Assembly: GCA_910579205.1 (NCBI GenBank)
Contig: CAJTTD010000005.1
Coordinates: 62,001 to 126,000, forward strand
DNA from: an uncultured Christensenella sp.
Lineage (GTDB): Bacteria > Bacillota > Clostridia > Christensenellales > Pumilibacteraceae
DNA length: 64,000 nucleotides
Direction: 5' to 3'
Under the pieces are notes generated by a model that saw only the letters and a program-made list of their open reading frames with translations, searched no databases and was not told the origin of the DNA. This document shows, one piece after another, positions 34,970 to 47,100 of this stretch. A program made the position numbers and the translations under genes. Each line of letters opens with the position of its first letter. Within the stretch, counting starts at the first letter, position 1.

Positions 34970-36175
34970 TTAAATGTCCGAATAGAACTCGAAGAACTGT
35001 TCGTCGGTCAACAGCGTTTGAGCCGCCTTGCACTGTTCGTGCATGGTGTTTAAAACGTCGTCGAGTTTGTGCGGAATGATCTCATGCAACCACTCGCTGT
35101 TTTTGGCAAACTCTATCGCTTGTCCGAAATCGTTGAACAAGCACTCGCCGCTATTGCCTTTTTCGCGCAGTTTGTAACCTTTTTCTATACCTTCCCGACC
35201 TGCGGCAAATATCAAGGTGAGGACGGTAAAAGGATTGCATGTGGAATCGGGCGTACGCAGTTGAACTTCTTTATCGTTGAAATAGCGCACCGCCGCGCTG
35301 CGGTCGGAGGCATAGCCTATCTTATAAGATTTGCCTATGCGCTTATAGCTGTTTACGGTGGGATTGGCAAAACACGTTATCTCTTTGTACCGCCTCATCA
35401 CGCCTTCGGCAAACGCCGCCGACGCTTTGGAAGCGTTAGCTCCAGACAATGACACGGTAAAGTGAAGTCCGCTGCCCGGCTGCGTCGATATGGGCTTGGG
35501 CATAAACGATGCACGCGTGCCCGTAAGCGCGCACACGTTTTTTACCGCGGCTTTGAACATGATGAAATTTCGTGCCGCAGACCGCGGGTCGGCGCGCTCG
35601 AAGTCTATTTCGTTTTGTCCGCAACCGCGCTCGTGATGGGACGAGATCGGTTTAAGCCCCATGTCTTCCAAACTCAATATCACGTCGCGACGCAAATTTT
35701 CGCACTTATCGAAAGGCGCGCAAGAACAATAATCGCCGTTATCGATGGGTATGGGCGTGTTTCCGCCGTCGTCTTTAAAGACGTAAAACTCGCATTCGGT
35801 CGAAACGCTTGCGGTATAACCGAGTTCTGCGAGTTTAGCCACTTGCGCCTCGAGAAGAGACATCGGATCGCAAGCGTAAGGCGTGCAGTCGTCGTTGAAT
35901 ATATTGCAAAACACGCTTACAGCTTTGCCCGAATGCGGACGCCACGGCAGATCTGACAGCAACGACGGCACGGGCTTCAGTTTGAGATCTACGCCGCCCA
36001 CGCCCGTTACCGCGGAACTGTCTATCGCCACGCCGTGTTCAAAAGCATCCTCGAGCTGTGAACTCAATACGGAAATATTGCGCTGCCGACCGAGCATATC
36101 GCAGAACGTAAGCTTAACGAATTTTACGTCGTTTTCTTCAAAGTATTCCAACAACTCCTGTTTAGTGCAAAGCAT
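34970..36175 (-). CDS. glnA: Glutamine synthetase, short form
   Basis: 401 residues from the ATG at 36175 (GGAGG site); ten upstream codons are open. Type I motifs are present but drifted: N-terminal FVKLTFCDMLGRQRNI, metal-binding TECEFYVF, HHERGCGQNEIDF, SGLHFTVSL, NPTVNSYKRI and the C-terminal R-PDS-CNP segment. It is 40-70 residues shorter than common GlnA. It makes glutamine for PurF, CarA and PyrG encoded downstream. The ANTAR gene follows 47 bases later. Confidence 0.9.
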   Translation of the reverse strand: MLCTKQELLEYFEENDVKFVKLTFCDMLGRQRNISVLSSQLEDAFEHGVAIDSSAVTGVGGVDLKLKPVPSLLSDLPWRPHSGKAVSVFCNIFNDDCTPYACDPMSLLEAQVAKLAELGYTASVSTECEFYVFKDDGGNTPIPIDNGDYCSCAPFDKCENLRRDVILSLEDMGLKPISSHHERGCGQNEIDFERADPRSAARNFIMFKAAVKNVCALTGTRASFMPKPISTQPGSGLHFTVSLSGANASKASAAFAEGVMRRYKEITCFANPTVNSYKRIGKSYKIGYASDRSAAVRYFNDKEVQLRTPDSTCNPFTVLTLIFAAGREGIEKGYKLREKGNSGECLFNDFGQAIEFAKNSEWLHEIIPHKLDDVLNTMHEQCKAAQTLLTDEQFFEFYSDI

Positions 36176-36225
36176 ACAAGCCCTCCGCCGCAAGCCGCGA
36201 CACAATGTAAGACGCGTGCGCGCCG

Positions 36226-37857
36226 TTACTCCATAAACACTTTTATCTGCGAAAGTATGGCGTCTATACGCGCTTCCCCGCCCGTAGCCGCCGTAATATA
36301 CACCTTGATAAGCGGTTCTGTACCCGACGGGCGAACTATCACTTTGCTGCCGTCGCTCGCTTTATAAGACAGCACATTGGACTTGGGAAGATCGAACTCC
36401 GTTTGCGTCAAATAATCGATGCTGCTCGTAACCGCCAAACCGTCGAGATCGGCGGGCGGAGTATTTCTCAGCGTCGCCAAAACCTCTTTCATTTTTTTTG
36501 CGCCCGAAACGCCTTCAAACGCGAACGACACAGTCCTATGGTAATACTTGCCGAACTTGGCGTATATGCCGTCGAGCACGTCCGCAAGCGTCTTACCGTC
36601 AGCAAGATAATCGGCTGTCATTTCGGCGACGAGCATTGCGGCGACAACGGCGTCCTTATCACGAACATAAGAACCGGACAAGTATCCGTAACTCTCCTCG
36701 TACCCGAATACAAAGCGCTCGCCCTCTCCCGCGCTTTCGAGTTTTTTTATCGTTTCGCCTATATACTTAAATCCCGTCAATACTTCGCGTACTTCCGCGC
36801 CGTAACTTTCGGCGACGCGCGCCGCGAGATCAGTCGTTACTATTGTTTTAACTACTACGGGCGATTTGGGCAAACCGTGCATATGCGTAAAGATATAGTC
36901 TATAAGCAGCACACCCATTTCGTTGCCGGTTATAAGCCTATAGCCGTCTGCTGTCTTTACGGCAACGCCTATTCTGTCCGCATCGGGATCTGTGCCGATA
37001 ACTACGTCCGCGCCTTTGTCGGCGGCAAGACCTATTGCAAGGCGCAACGCCTCCGATTTTTCGGGATTGGGATAAGCGCATGTCGGGAAATTTCCGTCGG
37101 GACGCGCTTGTTCGGGGACTATCGCAACGTCTTTAAAGCCGCGTTCTTCAAACATTTGCGGCACTATGTCGCAGCCCGTGCCGTTGAGCGGAGTGTACAC
37201 TATGGACACCTTGCGATTTTTTCCCACAGACCGAGCGTAAACGCTGTCCAAATAATCGCGTGTAACATCGACAAATTCTATGTCGCCGCTTTCCACGGCT
37301 TTTTCAAAGTCCGCAGCCTTTACGTCAAATGTTTTGGTGTCATTGATAAACCAAAGAATTTCGGACGCGGCTTTATCGGTAACCTGACATCCGTCCGAGC
37401 CGTAAACCTTGTATCCGTTAAATTTGGCGGGATTGTGGCTCGCCGTTATCATAACGCCCGCATCGCAACCCAGCCGACGCACCATAAACGAAAGATACGG
37501 CGTGGGCTTAAGTTCTTTTGTTATGTACGCCTTGATGCCGCGCGCCGCGAGAACGGCTGCGGTATGGCGCGCAAACTCTTCCGAAAAAAGTCTGGAGTCG
37601 TAACTGACAGCCACTTTGGCACCCAGCTTTTTATGAGCCAAAAGATATTTGGCGAGACCGTCGGTAACGCGCCCTATCGTGTATATGTTAAGTCTGTCTG
37701 TTCCCGCGCCGATAACGCCGCGAAGTCCCGCCGTACCGAACTCGAGATCTTTATAAAACGCTTCTTGCTTGCACTCTTCGGTCATAGCAGAGAGTTCTTT
37801 GCGGCACAAAACGGCTTTTTCCAGCCATTCTTCGTACAGTCTGTTTACGTCGGACAT
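36226..37857 (-). CDS. pgm: Phosphoglucomutase/phosphomannomutase
   Basis: 543 residues, alpha-D-phosphohexomutase family. The active serine loop is TASHNPAKFNGYKVY, the metal loop is GTDPDADRIGV, the sugar loop is FGYEESYGYLSG, and the phosphate loop is RPSGTEPLIKVY near the C-terminus. All four are intact. It interconverts glucose 1- and 6-phosphate (or mannose phosphates). AAAGGAG precedes the ATG. A promoter and a terminator-like hairpin lie in the leader, so it may be controlled by attenuation. glnA starts 50 bases after its stop. Confidence 0.93.
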   Translation of the reverse strand: MSDVNRLYEEWLEKAVLCRKELSAMTEECKQEAFYKDLEFGTAGLRGVIGAGTDRLNIYTIGRVTDGLAKYLLAHKKLGAKVAVSYDSRLFSEEFARHTAAVLAARGIKAYITKELKPTPYLSFMVRRLGCDAGVMITASHNPAKFNGYKVYGSDGCQVTDKAASEILWFINDTKTFDVKAADFEKAVESGDIEFVDVTRDYLDSVYARSVGKNRKVSIVYTPLNGTGCDIVPQMFEERGFKDVAIVPEQARPDGNFPTCAYPNPEKSEALRLAIGLAADKGADVVIGTDPDADRIGVAVKTADGYRLITGNEMGVLLIDYIFTHMHGLPKSPVVVKTIVTTDLAARVAESYGAEVREVLTGFKYIGETIKKLESAGEGERFVFGYEESYGYLSGSYVRDKDAVVAAMLVAEMTADYLADGKTLADVLDGIYAKFGKYYHRTVSFAFEGVSGAKKMKEVLATLRNTPPADLDGLAVTSSIDYLTQTEFDLPKSNVLSYKASDGSKVIVRPSGTEPLIKVYITAATGGEARIDAILSQIKVFME

Positions 37858-37875
37858 AACATGCTCCTTTATTTT

Positions 37876-37913
37876 AAAAAAGAGAAATGTATAACAACCG
37901 ATACATTTCTCTT
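37876..37913 (-). terminator. Terminator-like hairpin in the pgm leader, possible attenuator
   Basis: AAGAGAAATGTAT (37880-37892) and its perfect complement (37901-37913) form a 13-base stem with an 8-base loop. On the minus strand it is followed by TTTTTT, ending 18 bases before the pgm ATG. It lies downstream of the predicted pgm promoter, so it would terminate pgm transcripts unless relieved. Confidence 0.75.
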
Positions 37914-37947
37914 GATTGGATTTCAGCCAAAGTTTTCATCGCTTTAT

Positions 37948-37976
37948 AGTCTATCAAATTCGAGCCGAACTGTCAA
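37948..37976 (-). promoter_or_regulatory. Predicted promoter of pgm and the downstream nitrogen cluster
   Basis: Minus-strand TTGACA (37976-37971), 17-base spacer, TAGACT (37953-37948). The leader is about 85 bases and contains the terminator-like hairpin. Confidence 0.6.
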
Positions 37977-38037
37977 GCGGAATTAAACATCTTGTTAAAC
38001 CCACTCGCTGTCGCAACGAATAAATTTTTGCATAGCA

Positions 38038-38068
38038 AAAGCTCTCGGACCGATCATCCGAGAGCTTT
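38038..38068 (-). terminator. Hairpin terminator after the giant surface protein gene
   Basis: AAAGCTCTCGGA (38038-38049) pairs perfectly with TCCGAGAGCTTT (38057-38068), a 12-base stem. The T tail on the minus strand is short. It lies 67 bases after the stop at 38136. Confidence 0.65.
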
Positions 38069-38135
38069 ATCTTCGCTTTATATGAAACTTTTATGCTTTC
38101 GATTTCATATTCGCTGCTGCTTTTTGCTTGCGAGC

Positions 38136-41100
38136 TTAGAAGTCATTTGGATCGAAGCCGTCCGATCCGCCTTGACCGAAGCCGTTATCCGTGGGGATAT
38201 TACTTACCCGAGGCGCGCCTTGCTGCATGTTGGGCGCGGCGCTTCCGTCGGTAGGCGGTTGTTGACCCGTACCGGCGCCGAGCTGCAAGTTGTTGGGCGT
38301 GGGGTTCTTGGGCGAGCCGTTGAGCATGAGGTTGGGATCGTTCGCCGCATACGACGTGGGCGGCAAGTATCCGAACGACTGATAACCCGCCGACGCGCCT
38401 TGCGACAAGCGCATCATTTCTTCCTCGAACTCCGCCTCGGAATTGAGTAACGCCTCGATCTCGTCTCTCATCTTCTTCTTCTTGCGAACGACAACAATGA
38501 TTATGATGAGAATTATTATGAGAAGAAGCACGCCGCCGGCAATGATACCGTACATTATGGGATTTTCTTGAACGGTCGCAACTATGCGGTTGAAGAACGA
38601 CAGTTCGTCCATATCGGTACAGCCGATGTCTATAGTATGACCGTACAGCGTACCCGTAGCGTCGGTGATGTTGAACGTAAGCGTCGTTTTACCTCTGCCC
38701 TTGAACGAGATCACGATATTGCGACCGTCGAGGTACGCGTCGGCATAAGCGGACGCTTTTACCTTTACGGGCGAAACAAAGCGCATCACGTCGTCAACGT
38801 CCTCATCGGTGAACCACATTTCGGGTTCGATCGTTATCATATTGCGATCGTTGAGCTTATCCTTGGTGAAAATGCCCACTTCGGGATCGCTCGTCATGAC
38901 GGGCGCGTTGTTTTTTGTGATGACAATGCCGAAGTCTTGCGAATACTCGGCGCCGCCGACGTCGAACGTAGCGGTAATGACCGCGGGCTCGCCGTTCAAC
39001 GACATGCTGTTGGCGGTGATGTACCACTCGCCGAACTCCGCGGCGGAAGTCGATACTTTACCTTCGTAAGCGGACTCGTCGGCAAACTTTTGCGTTGCGG
39101 TCAAAAGCCCCGCGTCCTTGACTTCTATCGACTTGAGCGTGTAGCCGTCGGCATTGTGCGCGTCGTCGCCGCTCGCCGCGTTGAGCAAGCGCTCGGCGGT
39201 TATCTTGCGCGTTACCTTGTTGGCAATGGCAAACTCGGGCAACGTCATTTCGTCGAACGGACAAACGACTGTTATGGTGATCTCCACTTCGGTCGTCAAA
39301 CCGTCTTCCACAAAGGCCATAGCGCCATCAAGATAACCGCTGTCGCTGACTGTAAGGATAGCTTTTTGCGTTCCGTATATACCGGGCTGAAGCGTTATGG
39401 AGAACTTCTGATGCTTGTCGTTGTCCGCCCAGTTGATGTCGCAAACGCTCAATATCTCAGCATGCCCCTCTTCTTCTATAGTTGAATTGGGGCCCCTGAT
39501 TTCGGGAGGATCGATGTCGCTATACTTAGTCCTTACGAGTATGTTGTCTATATAGATATAGGTTTTAGAATCGCTTATCGTGGCATCTACCGCGTCGTTG
39601 GGGTTGATGTCTGTTACGAAATCGAGTATGCTGTAAGGCGCACTCTCACTAATCTCTCCGTCCGCAGCTATGCCCATGACCGTAAGTTCTATATTATCGG
39701 TCTTTTTGACCGGCGCGGTGTTGCCTACGGTCAAGTGGATGGTCATCATGCTCGTCGTGGCTTTCATAGTGGAGTCGTACAACTGCAACAGACAAGTGGA
39801 CTCCGCTCCGCGGTTGCGCGATGTGGACTTGAACCTCAACGACGACATGGTGGATATGCCGTATGCGTTATTGGTTACGGCAGTGGAGAATGCAAACAAC
39901 TGCGCGTTGCCACCGTCGATGGTTATAGCAGTAGTCTCATCCGACAGTATGCGGTTGGATCCGCCGCTGGTATTAAAGAAGTACGCGTCCATCGCAACGT
40001 CTTTATCGTCGATGATGTCTGCGAGATTGACAACAAGCGTGCTATCCGTCGGCACAGATGCAAACAACTCGTAACCGTTTACTTCGGAATACGTTACGTA
40101 GTATCCGCGAGATACGTCGTAAACAACTTCCTTAAACTCGGGTGCGTCGTTAGTTACGCGAACCATTATCACAGTCTTTACCGAAGCCGCGTATTTGTCC
40201 GCAGCGCGGTTGCCGAGGGTATCTACGCACGCTATCTCGACGGGAACATCGGTATACGGAGCTACGCCGTCTTTACCGGGCTGACCTATTCGCACTTTGC
40301 GGTTGATCTTGATAGTTATGTTGCCGTTGCTCTCCGAAACTGTGAGCACGGGATCTTTACCTATAAGGTCGATGGCGTCTTTAACTGTCTGCTTAACTAC
40401 AGTCTGACCGTTTTCGTCTTTTACGGTGTACTGCGGGAGAACTTTCGCGCTCACAAAGGACAACGTGTCGTTGCCGCCGTTGAGCATATCGTGATCGTAG
40501 AACAACCCGAAGTTTTCGTCGAGACGCTCGTCTTTATTGTACAAGCTCCAGGTGAGCGAACTGCCCGCGCTGCCTTCGAAAGTCAAGAACTCCGATTCGC
40601 GCATAACGGACATTTCCCCTTGCTTAACTTGGGGATATCCGTAGTTGAGCGCCGTAGCTTCGACCGCAACGGGCTTGGAGTTGGATACCGATACGTTGAG
40701 GTACGCATTCTTTTCGGGCATGACATAATCGTTGCCGTTTTCGTACTGCTTACCTATGATCACGTAGAACTTTATCTTGCCCACATTTGCGCCCGAACCG
40801 GTTATGGTCGCAGCTTTGGGATCGAACGATATCGTTTTACCGTCTTCGGATATAGTAACTTTGAAGAACCTATTTACGTATCTGTATATTTCCTGGCTCT
40901 CTCCGCCGTCGCCGTTCTCATCTCTTGCGGGATCGTTGCCGTGCGCTTGCATGCGCTTGACGATAAGCGTGGAGTTTTTATCGAGATTGTTTGCCGTGAT
41001 CTCGTTGAACACTTCTCCGTTCTTTTGCAGCAGCGCGTACACTTCCACGTCGTACAAAGCCGACGGAGCATTTACGTCCGCATCGTAGATCACTTTGGCG

Positions 41101-44100
41101 TCAGACTTAGTGCCCGACACGAGCTCCACGATCTCCGCTGCGCCGTCGTTTGCATAATCGGCATAGCTTCTTATAGCTATATCCGCCGCATGAGAAAGAT
41201 CGGCTTCTACTTCCGCCTCTTTAGGCGCGACGTACACTCTGATAGTGATCTCCTCCGATTGAGCGCCGTGCGCGTCCGATATGCGGAACGTAACGGATGA
41301 GAATTCGCCGTTTACCGGTATGTAGTCCACTGCGCGGATCACTATCGATTGAACGGTGCTCTCTTCGGTCGTTGCGGGAGCAACGGCGGATATACCCTCG
41401 GGGTTAGTCGTCTTGAACTGCGTGCCGTCGTAAATGGACGGAACAAAGAAGTTGCTGTCGTCGCCGTTATCAGCATCGGTAGCGATTGCTCTGAGCGGCG
41501 CTTTGAATACGTCGCCGTAGTGCATATCCAACCGATAAGTAGGATTGTTTATGCCCAGCTCGTCTACCGGCGTTATAGTGAGTTTATCGGATGTTGTGTA
41601 CTCCCTCATATTGGGTACGGGTGCGCTCGATACAACGGTTATGAGCAAGCGCACTTGAGTGGTAAGCTCGCCGTCCGTCAATGTTATCGTATACACCGCG
41701 TTGGTAACTACTCCGCGAGCCGTCAAAGTAACGCTCATAGGCAACTTCGGAGTTCTGCTATTGTGAAGCAACGCCTGCTCGGTGCGCATAAAGTTTTGAG
41801 CGACCACATTAAACTTGTTAGTCTGCGTCGCGTCGCCGAACTCACCAACCATGGGTCTGGAGTTGGGGTTATACGTAAATCTGAGAGTACTCGACGCGTC
41901 GTCGCTTCCGAGTATAAGATCGCCGAGATCGCCTACGTTATTTTGCGGATAGCTGTCCGTTGTGTAGAACTTAAATGCATCCTTGGCTTCTTGCGCCGTA
42001 GAGTCTATGTAGCTGCCGAACTCTGCGTCTTTTCCGTTAAGAGCTTCGAACTCCGCGGGAGACTTGTATCCGCCGCTCTTATCGGTCGAGAATACATTGG
42101 GATCCGCCGCATACAGCGTAAAGCTGTCGCCTGTCTTCATAACGACGGAAATCAAATTGGAGTTTCCGTACGTGTCCGCGTTTGCCGTGGGCGCTTCGTT
42201 TTGATACGTGATATGGAACACGATCTTTTCGGAAGTTCCCGCCGAGTCCATAAACGTAAATTCTATATCTATCGAAACGTTAAAGCCGCTCTTGGCATTG
42301 AACACTATAGACGTAGGCGCGGTTTTAAATACGTTTACGTCAAGCGGCGTAGCGTCTCCGTTTATAACTTGGACCTTATTGCCGAAGTCAACGCCGGTCT
42401 TATCGCCCGTACCCGTCCATCCCGCCGCAACGGGCATGACGATGTAGTCTTTAACGAGACGCTCGTTGGTTTCGACGGCATTTCCGGTGTTAGTCAGATC
42501 TTGCCACGCGTCGTCGTCTGCGGTCGCGAACGACTGTCCTTGAAGAACTATGTCGTTATCGGTAAGGAGCGACGTTACGTCCACGGAGAAGTTGACGCCC
42601 TTGGTAAGCGTAAAGTCGTATCTGTTGACGTTTTCCGTCTTTACGCCCGAAAATCTTATGGGATCGTTGTTGATATATACCTTGATAATAGCGAGCTGCC
42701 AATAGCCGTTTGTAAAGCCTGTGCCGTCAAGATCGTCATAGAACAATATCTTGAACGGATAGTAAATACCGCCGGCGTCCTTTTTGAGATTGTTAGCCGC
42801 AAGATAATCGCTTTCCGTCGCGCCTTGAGGTATTACAAGTTCGGTCTTGGCTATAGGTGTAAACTGCAGTATAGTGGAAGACCCCGTTCCGGGAGATACC
42901 GTAAAGAATTTCTTATAGCCGGGATTGGGTACAAGATCGGTATTTACGGTAGCATCATTGGCGCTTGCATGCCCGAAATAATACTGGAACGCCGCAGAAG
43001 ACGGCTGAGCATTATTTCTGGCAATATGAGCAAGCTCGGCGGGATTGTTAACAAACTCTTCGGCAAGAGACTTGTCTGTAGCCGACGGCAAATAGAATTT
43101 AAGTATATCCGTTCCGTCGCTGTCCGTTCCTTTTATTACGATACTGTTGCTCGGATAGCCCTTGCCCGTAGTGATCTGCTGTTCGCGCTTATTGGTCAAA
43201 AGCTCTACGTACTTGCCGGAAGTGTCGCTCACCGTCATATCCACGTCGAGCGTGGAGTATCCGTCTCTGCTGCCTTCGGCCTGCCCGGGCGTTGTATTGT
43301 TGACTATTACGTCTACGGTAACGTCTTGAGGCACGCTTTGAGTCTCGCTGGTGCGCAAGCTCACGATAAGCTTGAGCGCGCCCGTGGGACGTCTGTTTTG
43401 ACCGTCGTTACGCTTGGATATAGTAAAACCGTATTTATCCTCGCGGAATATGCTCTTTCCGTCTACCAGCCACGACATATTGGGTCCGAACTTGTCGCCG
43501 TCCGCCACAACGCCGCGGTTTCTGTTGATGTATGACTCTTCGCCCACACTCGGAACAGCTATCTTGCCGTTGTAATCAATAACTATGTACGGGTTCTCGT
43601 TGATGTCGGCACCCGTCCATTGTTCCTTGCCGTCCGTAAGCGTCAAGTTGGCAAATACGGCGTTAAGCTCGCGGCGCTTTTCGGCTTCGGTCTTATTGCT
43701 GCCCGTGCCCCAATCGGCATAACCGCTGTCGAGCAAGCTGTACTTGCCGCTTTCGTATTCGGACGGCACAGTAGTAGCGTTGCCTAAAGTAACATGGATA
43801 TTACTGCCTTCCGTACCACCCGTTACGCTGTACGCAGTAGGCATAGCGATATAGCTGATGGGCACGATCTTATTGCCCGTAGCCTCTATTTCTATCGGTT
43901 TGTAATAGAAGGCTTGAGCTTTCGCCGACGGATATATCTTGGATGTGAGCTTGATATCGTCGCCGTCGATCTTGCTGTTTACAAAATACTGATACTTAAA
44001 GTCGTCGGTGAATACGGCGTTCTTTACAAGCGAATCTTGATCGCTTACGGAAGTACCCGCTTTTGCGCTGTACTGGTAAGAAGCATGCACCGTATTGTAA

Positions 44101-47100
44101 CCTACGGCGAAAACTCCGTCGCTGATCTCGGTAGCGGCTTCGGCTGTTCCATCCGTACGGTAATATTCGTGCATAGCCGTAAGACCGGGGCTTAAATACT
44201 GATAGAAGAAATTTATGACGGTAACATCGGAATCGCCTGTGCTCTCCGTTCTGTCCGCGCCCGTATACACGGTGTTTCCGTGATGGTCGTCTCTGACGGC
44301 AATGGCAAACTGAGCGGGCTTGCTACCGCTGCTGTTGCTGCCGTTGTCCACTATCTTAAGCGCCCAATACTTGGACGTAGGTATTTCGTCGCTGTTTACG
44401 TTCGTTATCTCTTCGAAGCTTCCGTCCACGTTCTTTTTGAAGAACATGACGCTTACCGACAAGTAATCGTTATTCGACCCCGTGTTTTCCACATACGCGG
44501 GCGTATAAATGACCGCCGCGGATCTGTAAAGGTCGGACGACGTAAACGCCTCTTCGTTTACATATGTAGGGCTGGTCGCCACAAGTCCGGTCTTATAACC
44601 GTCGCCGCCCGCGGCGTTGCTGAAGCCTGCAGCAGGATTCAACAGAGTGCGCTGCTGAGCGTCTATATCCTTAAACAACAACATTTTGTTGGCGGGAGAC
44701 GCATTGATAGCGGACGAGTTATACAGCTCTTCGCTGTTGACAATGTATCGGGACAGCCGCTTTTCGGCAGCCGTCTCGAACTCTATATTCCAGTAGTAAT
44801 TATACTCGTCTTTTGAGTCTTCTATAAATTCCGCCGCAAGATTGTCCGTCAACATCTCCGAGTCGCTGTTAAGCACTTCCAAAGGCACGTGCAACGTTGC
44901 CGTTTGGGGCTGCGCTCTGTAACCGTCGGTTACTTTAAACTCCAAATAAATAGGATGATCGAAAAGCTGCGTGGACGATAACGCGGTGATATATATTACG
45001 TCCACGCCTATCTGACCGGACGTAGTGCTCTTGGTGAGTATAGCCGTAATGTAATCGGATAAGTTGTAAGTGGTGTTTGCGGGATCGTTGCCGTACTGAC
45101 CTACTATGGACGTAGCGTAATCGGCTTCCGTATCTCCGTTGCCCGTTTTAGCCACTATGCGCACACTACCCGATACGAACGAAGGACGATCGTTATCCTT
45201 GTCTATAGCGAGATTGCCCACCGTAAATTCTTTGGTGTCTCCCGCCTTAAACGTGTAAATATCTTGTATTTCCGCAAGCGAAGGCGCGGCGTTTTTGACC
45301 GTTACTGCAATTACGCAGTTTACGCTCGACATGCCGTCGCTTACCGCAAAGCGCAACGTCAAAACGCTTGCTGCGGTACGGGAAACGCCCGTTATCTTTA
45401 TTGCGGGAACGGAATAGTTTTTGCCGTCAGATGCCGTAACCGTATTGACGACTTCGGTAGTAAAGTACGACTCGTACTGTTTTGCCGATGACACTATAGT
45501 ATCGCCGTTTACGAAAGACAGTTTATCCATCGTAACATCGGCTTCCACAGCAGCTACGCTCGGCGTCTCTGTGCGTTTTACCTTGTAAACGGCGTTGATA
45601 GCGGATACCGCTTGAGCAAAACCGGTATCGCTCGGGTTGGTATTAAAATCATACAAACCTTTACCGTGGCTTATGTCGTTGCCCGTCTTCTTGTTTAATA
45701 TATCGGCAAGATCGAGGTCGTATACAAGGTCGTACGGCGTAATGTAAAGAACGTCTTGCGCTTCTATAGTGTAATTGATATACGACGAGCCGATTATAGC
45801 GCTGTATGCGTTGTACGCGCCCTTAGACGTCGTATTGAATGCGTGTTCGGTGTAGTCGTTTTGCACGCCCTGCTGTTTGAGATCGGTTTCGCTGCGGCGC
45901 AGATTTGCTCCGCGGTTGTTCACTTTTACATATACGCGTATAGGGCTGTCGCTTTCCGATCCGTGCGAATCTATCACGTTTACATCGAACTCGTAATAAT
46001 AGTTGCCCGTAGATCTGAGAGCGGTAACCTTAAGTCCGTAAAAAGAATATACGCCGCTGCCCTCGTCGGTCAAGCCTATCTTATTGCGCACGTCAGCCGA
46101 TATACCGCCGTTTACGTAATCGAACACTTCCTTAGCCGCATAAAGTTTGACTACTTCTACGTTAAAGAAAGCGGATGCGGGGTTTACCACAGTGCCGTCG
46201 GCGGCAACGGTATTGCCGTTGAGACCGATTATTTCGTTAAGCGTAAACGTACAAGGATCGTTGTTTTTGCCGCTTCCGTAAGAGAATACGTCGTCGTCAG
46301 TAACGAAAGGCTGGGCTTGATACCTCGACTGTATCATATAATCGCCTTTGCTTGCGCAGCCTATTCCCTTGAGCGTACCGTTTGCGTCGGTGTAGCTTAC
46401 GGGGGTGAGATATGCAACACCGCGTTCCTCACCTACCGTACCGTTTACTAAAGATACCGCGTCGTTGCTCGCGTCGCCCGCCGTGTAATCGAAGTCGAGC
46501 GTGAAGTTAGCCGTAGTAGTAGGCTCATGCGGCGCGGAAGAACTCACCTTCAACGCTATGGGATACCATATGCCGTTATCGCTCGTATCGCCCGGATCGT
46601 TTACGCGCACAAGCACGTAAAAATCGCCCGCTCTACCGTCTTGCGAGTACATATACTGCGTCGCCGCGCGCGCGGTAAATCGCAATGTCGTGGAGTTTAC
46701 ATATTGATACGTAATACACGCATTTGCCGCTTCGGCGCTTCCAGCCGCCGCAAGAACGGAATTATATATGGCGGAATTGGCAAACCCCGTCGGAATTTTA
46801 CCCTCGCCCGTAGTCTTGGAATCGGCGACTATGTTTGCGGCGATATTGTTAGCCGCATAATTGGAATTTCCCGCAAGACCGATCAGCGAGTTTTCGATCG
46901 TTACCGAAATGTACTCGTTTTGCGGTATCTTTATAAACGAACCCGCCGCACCCGAAGTAACGAACGTAGGGTTGTTTCCGTCGGGATCTTTTATGAACGA
47001 CTTGCTGTCGCTGTTGGATATTATTACATCTTTTGACTCGCCCACCGTCATGTTCAAAACAGGCTCGGTAAGTCCCGTCTGCGTTACCGTAGTGGTAGCG

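Noticed and set aside
41349..43535. Long plus-strand open frames inside the giant surface protein gene and inside other minus-strand genes (for example 36403-37986 and 29229-30560)
   Set aside because: No ribosome binding sites, no recognisable domains and low-complexity basic/aromatic composition; they are codon-bias shadows.
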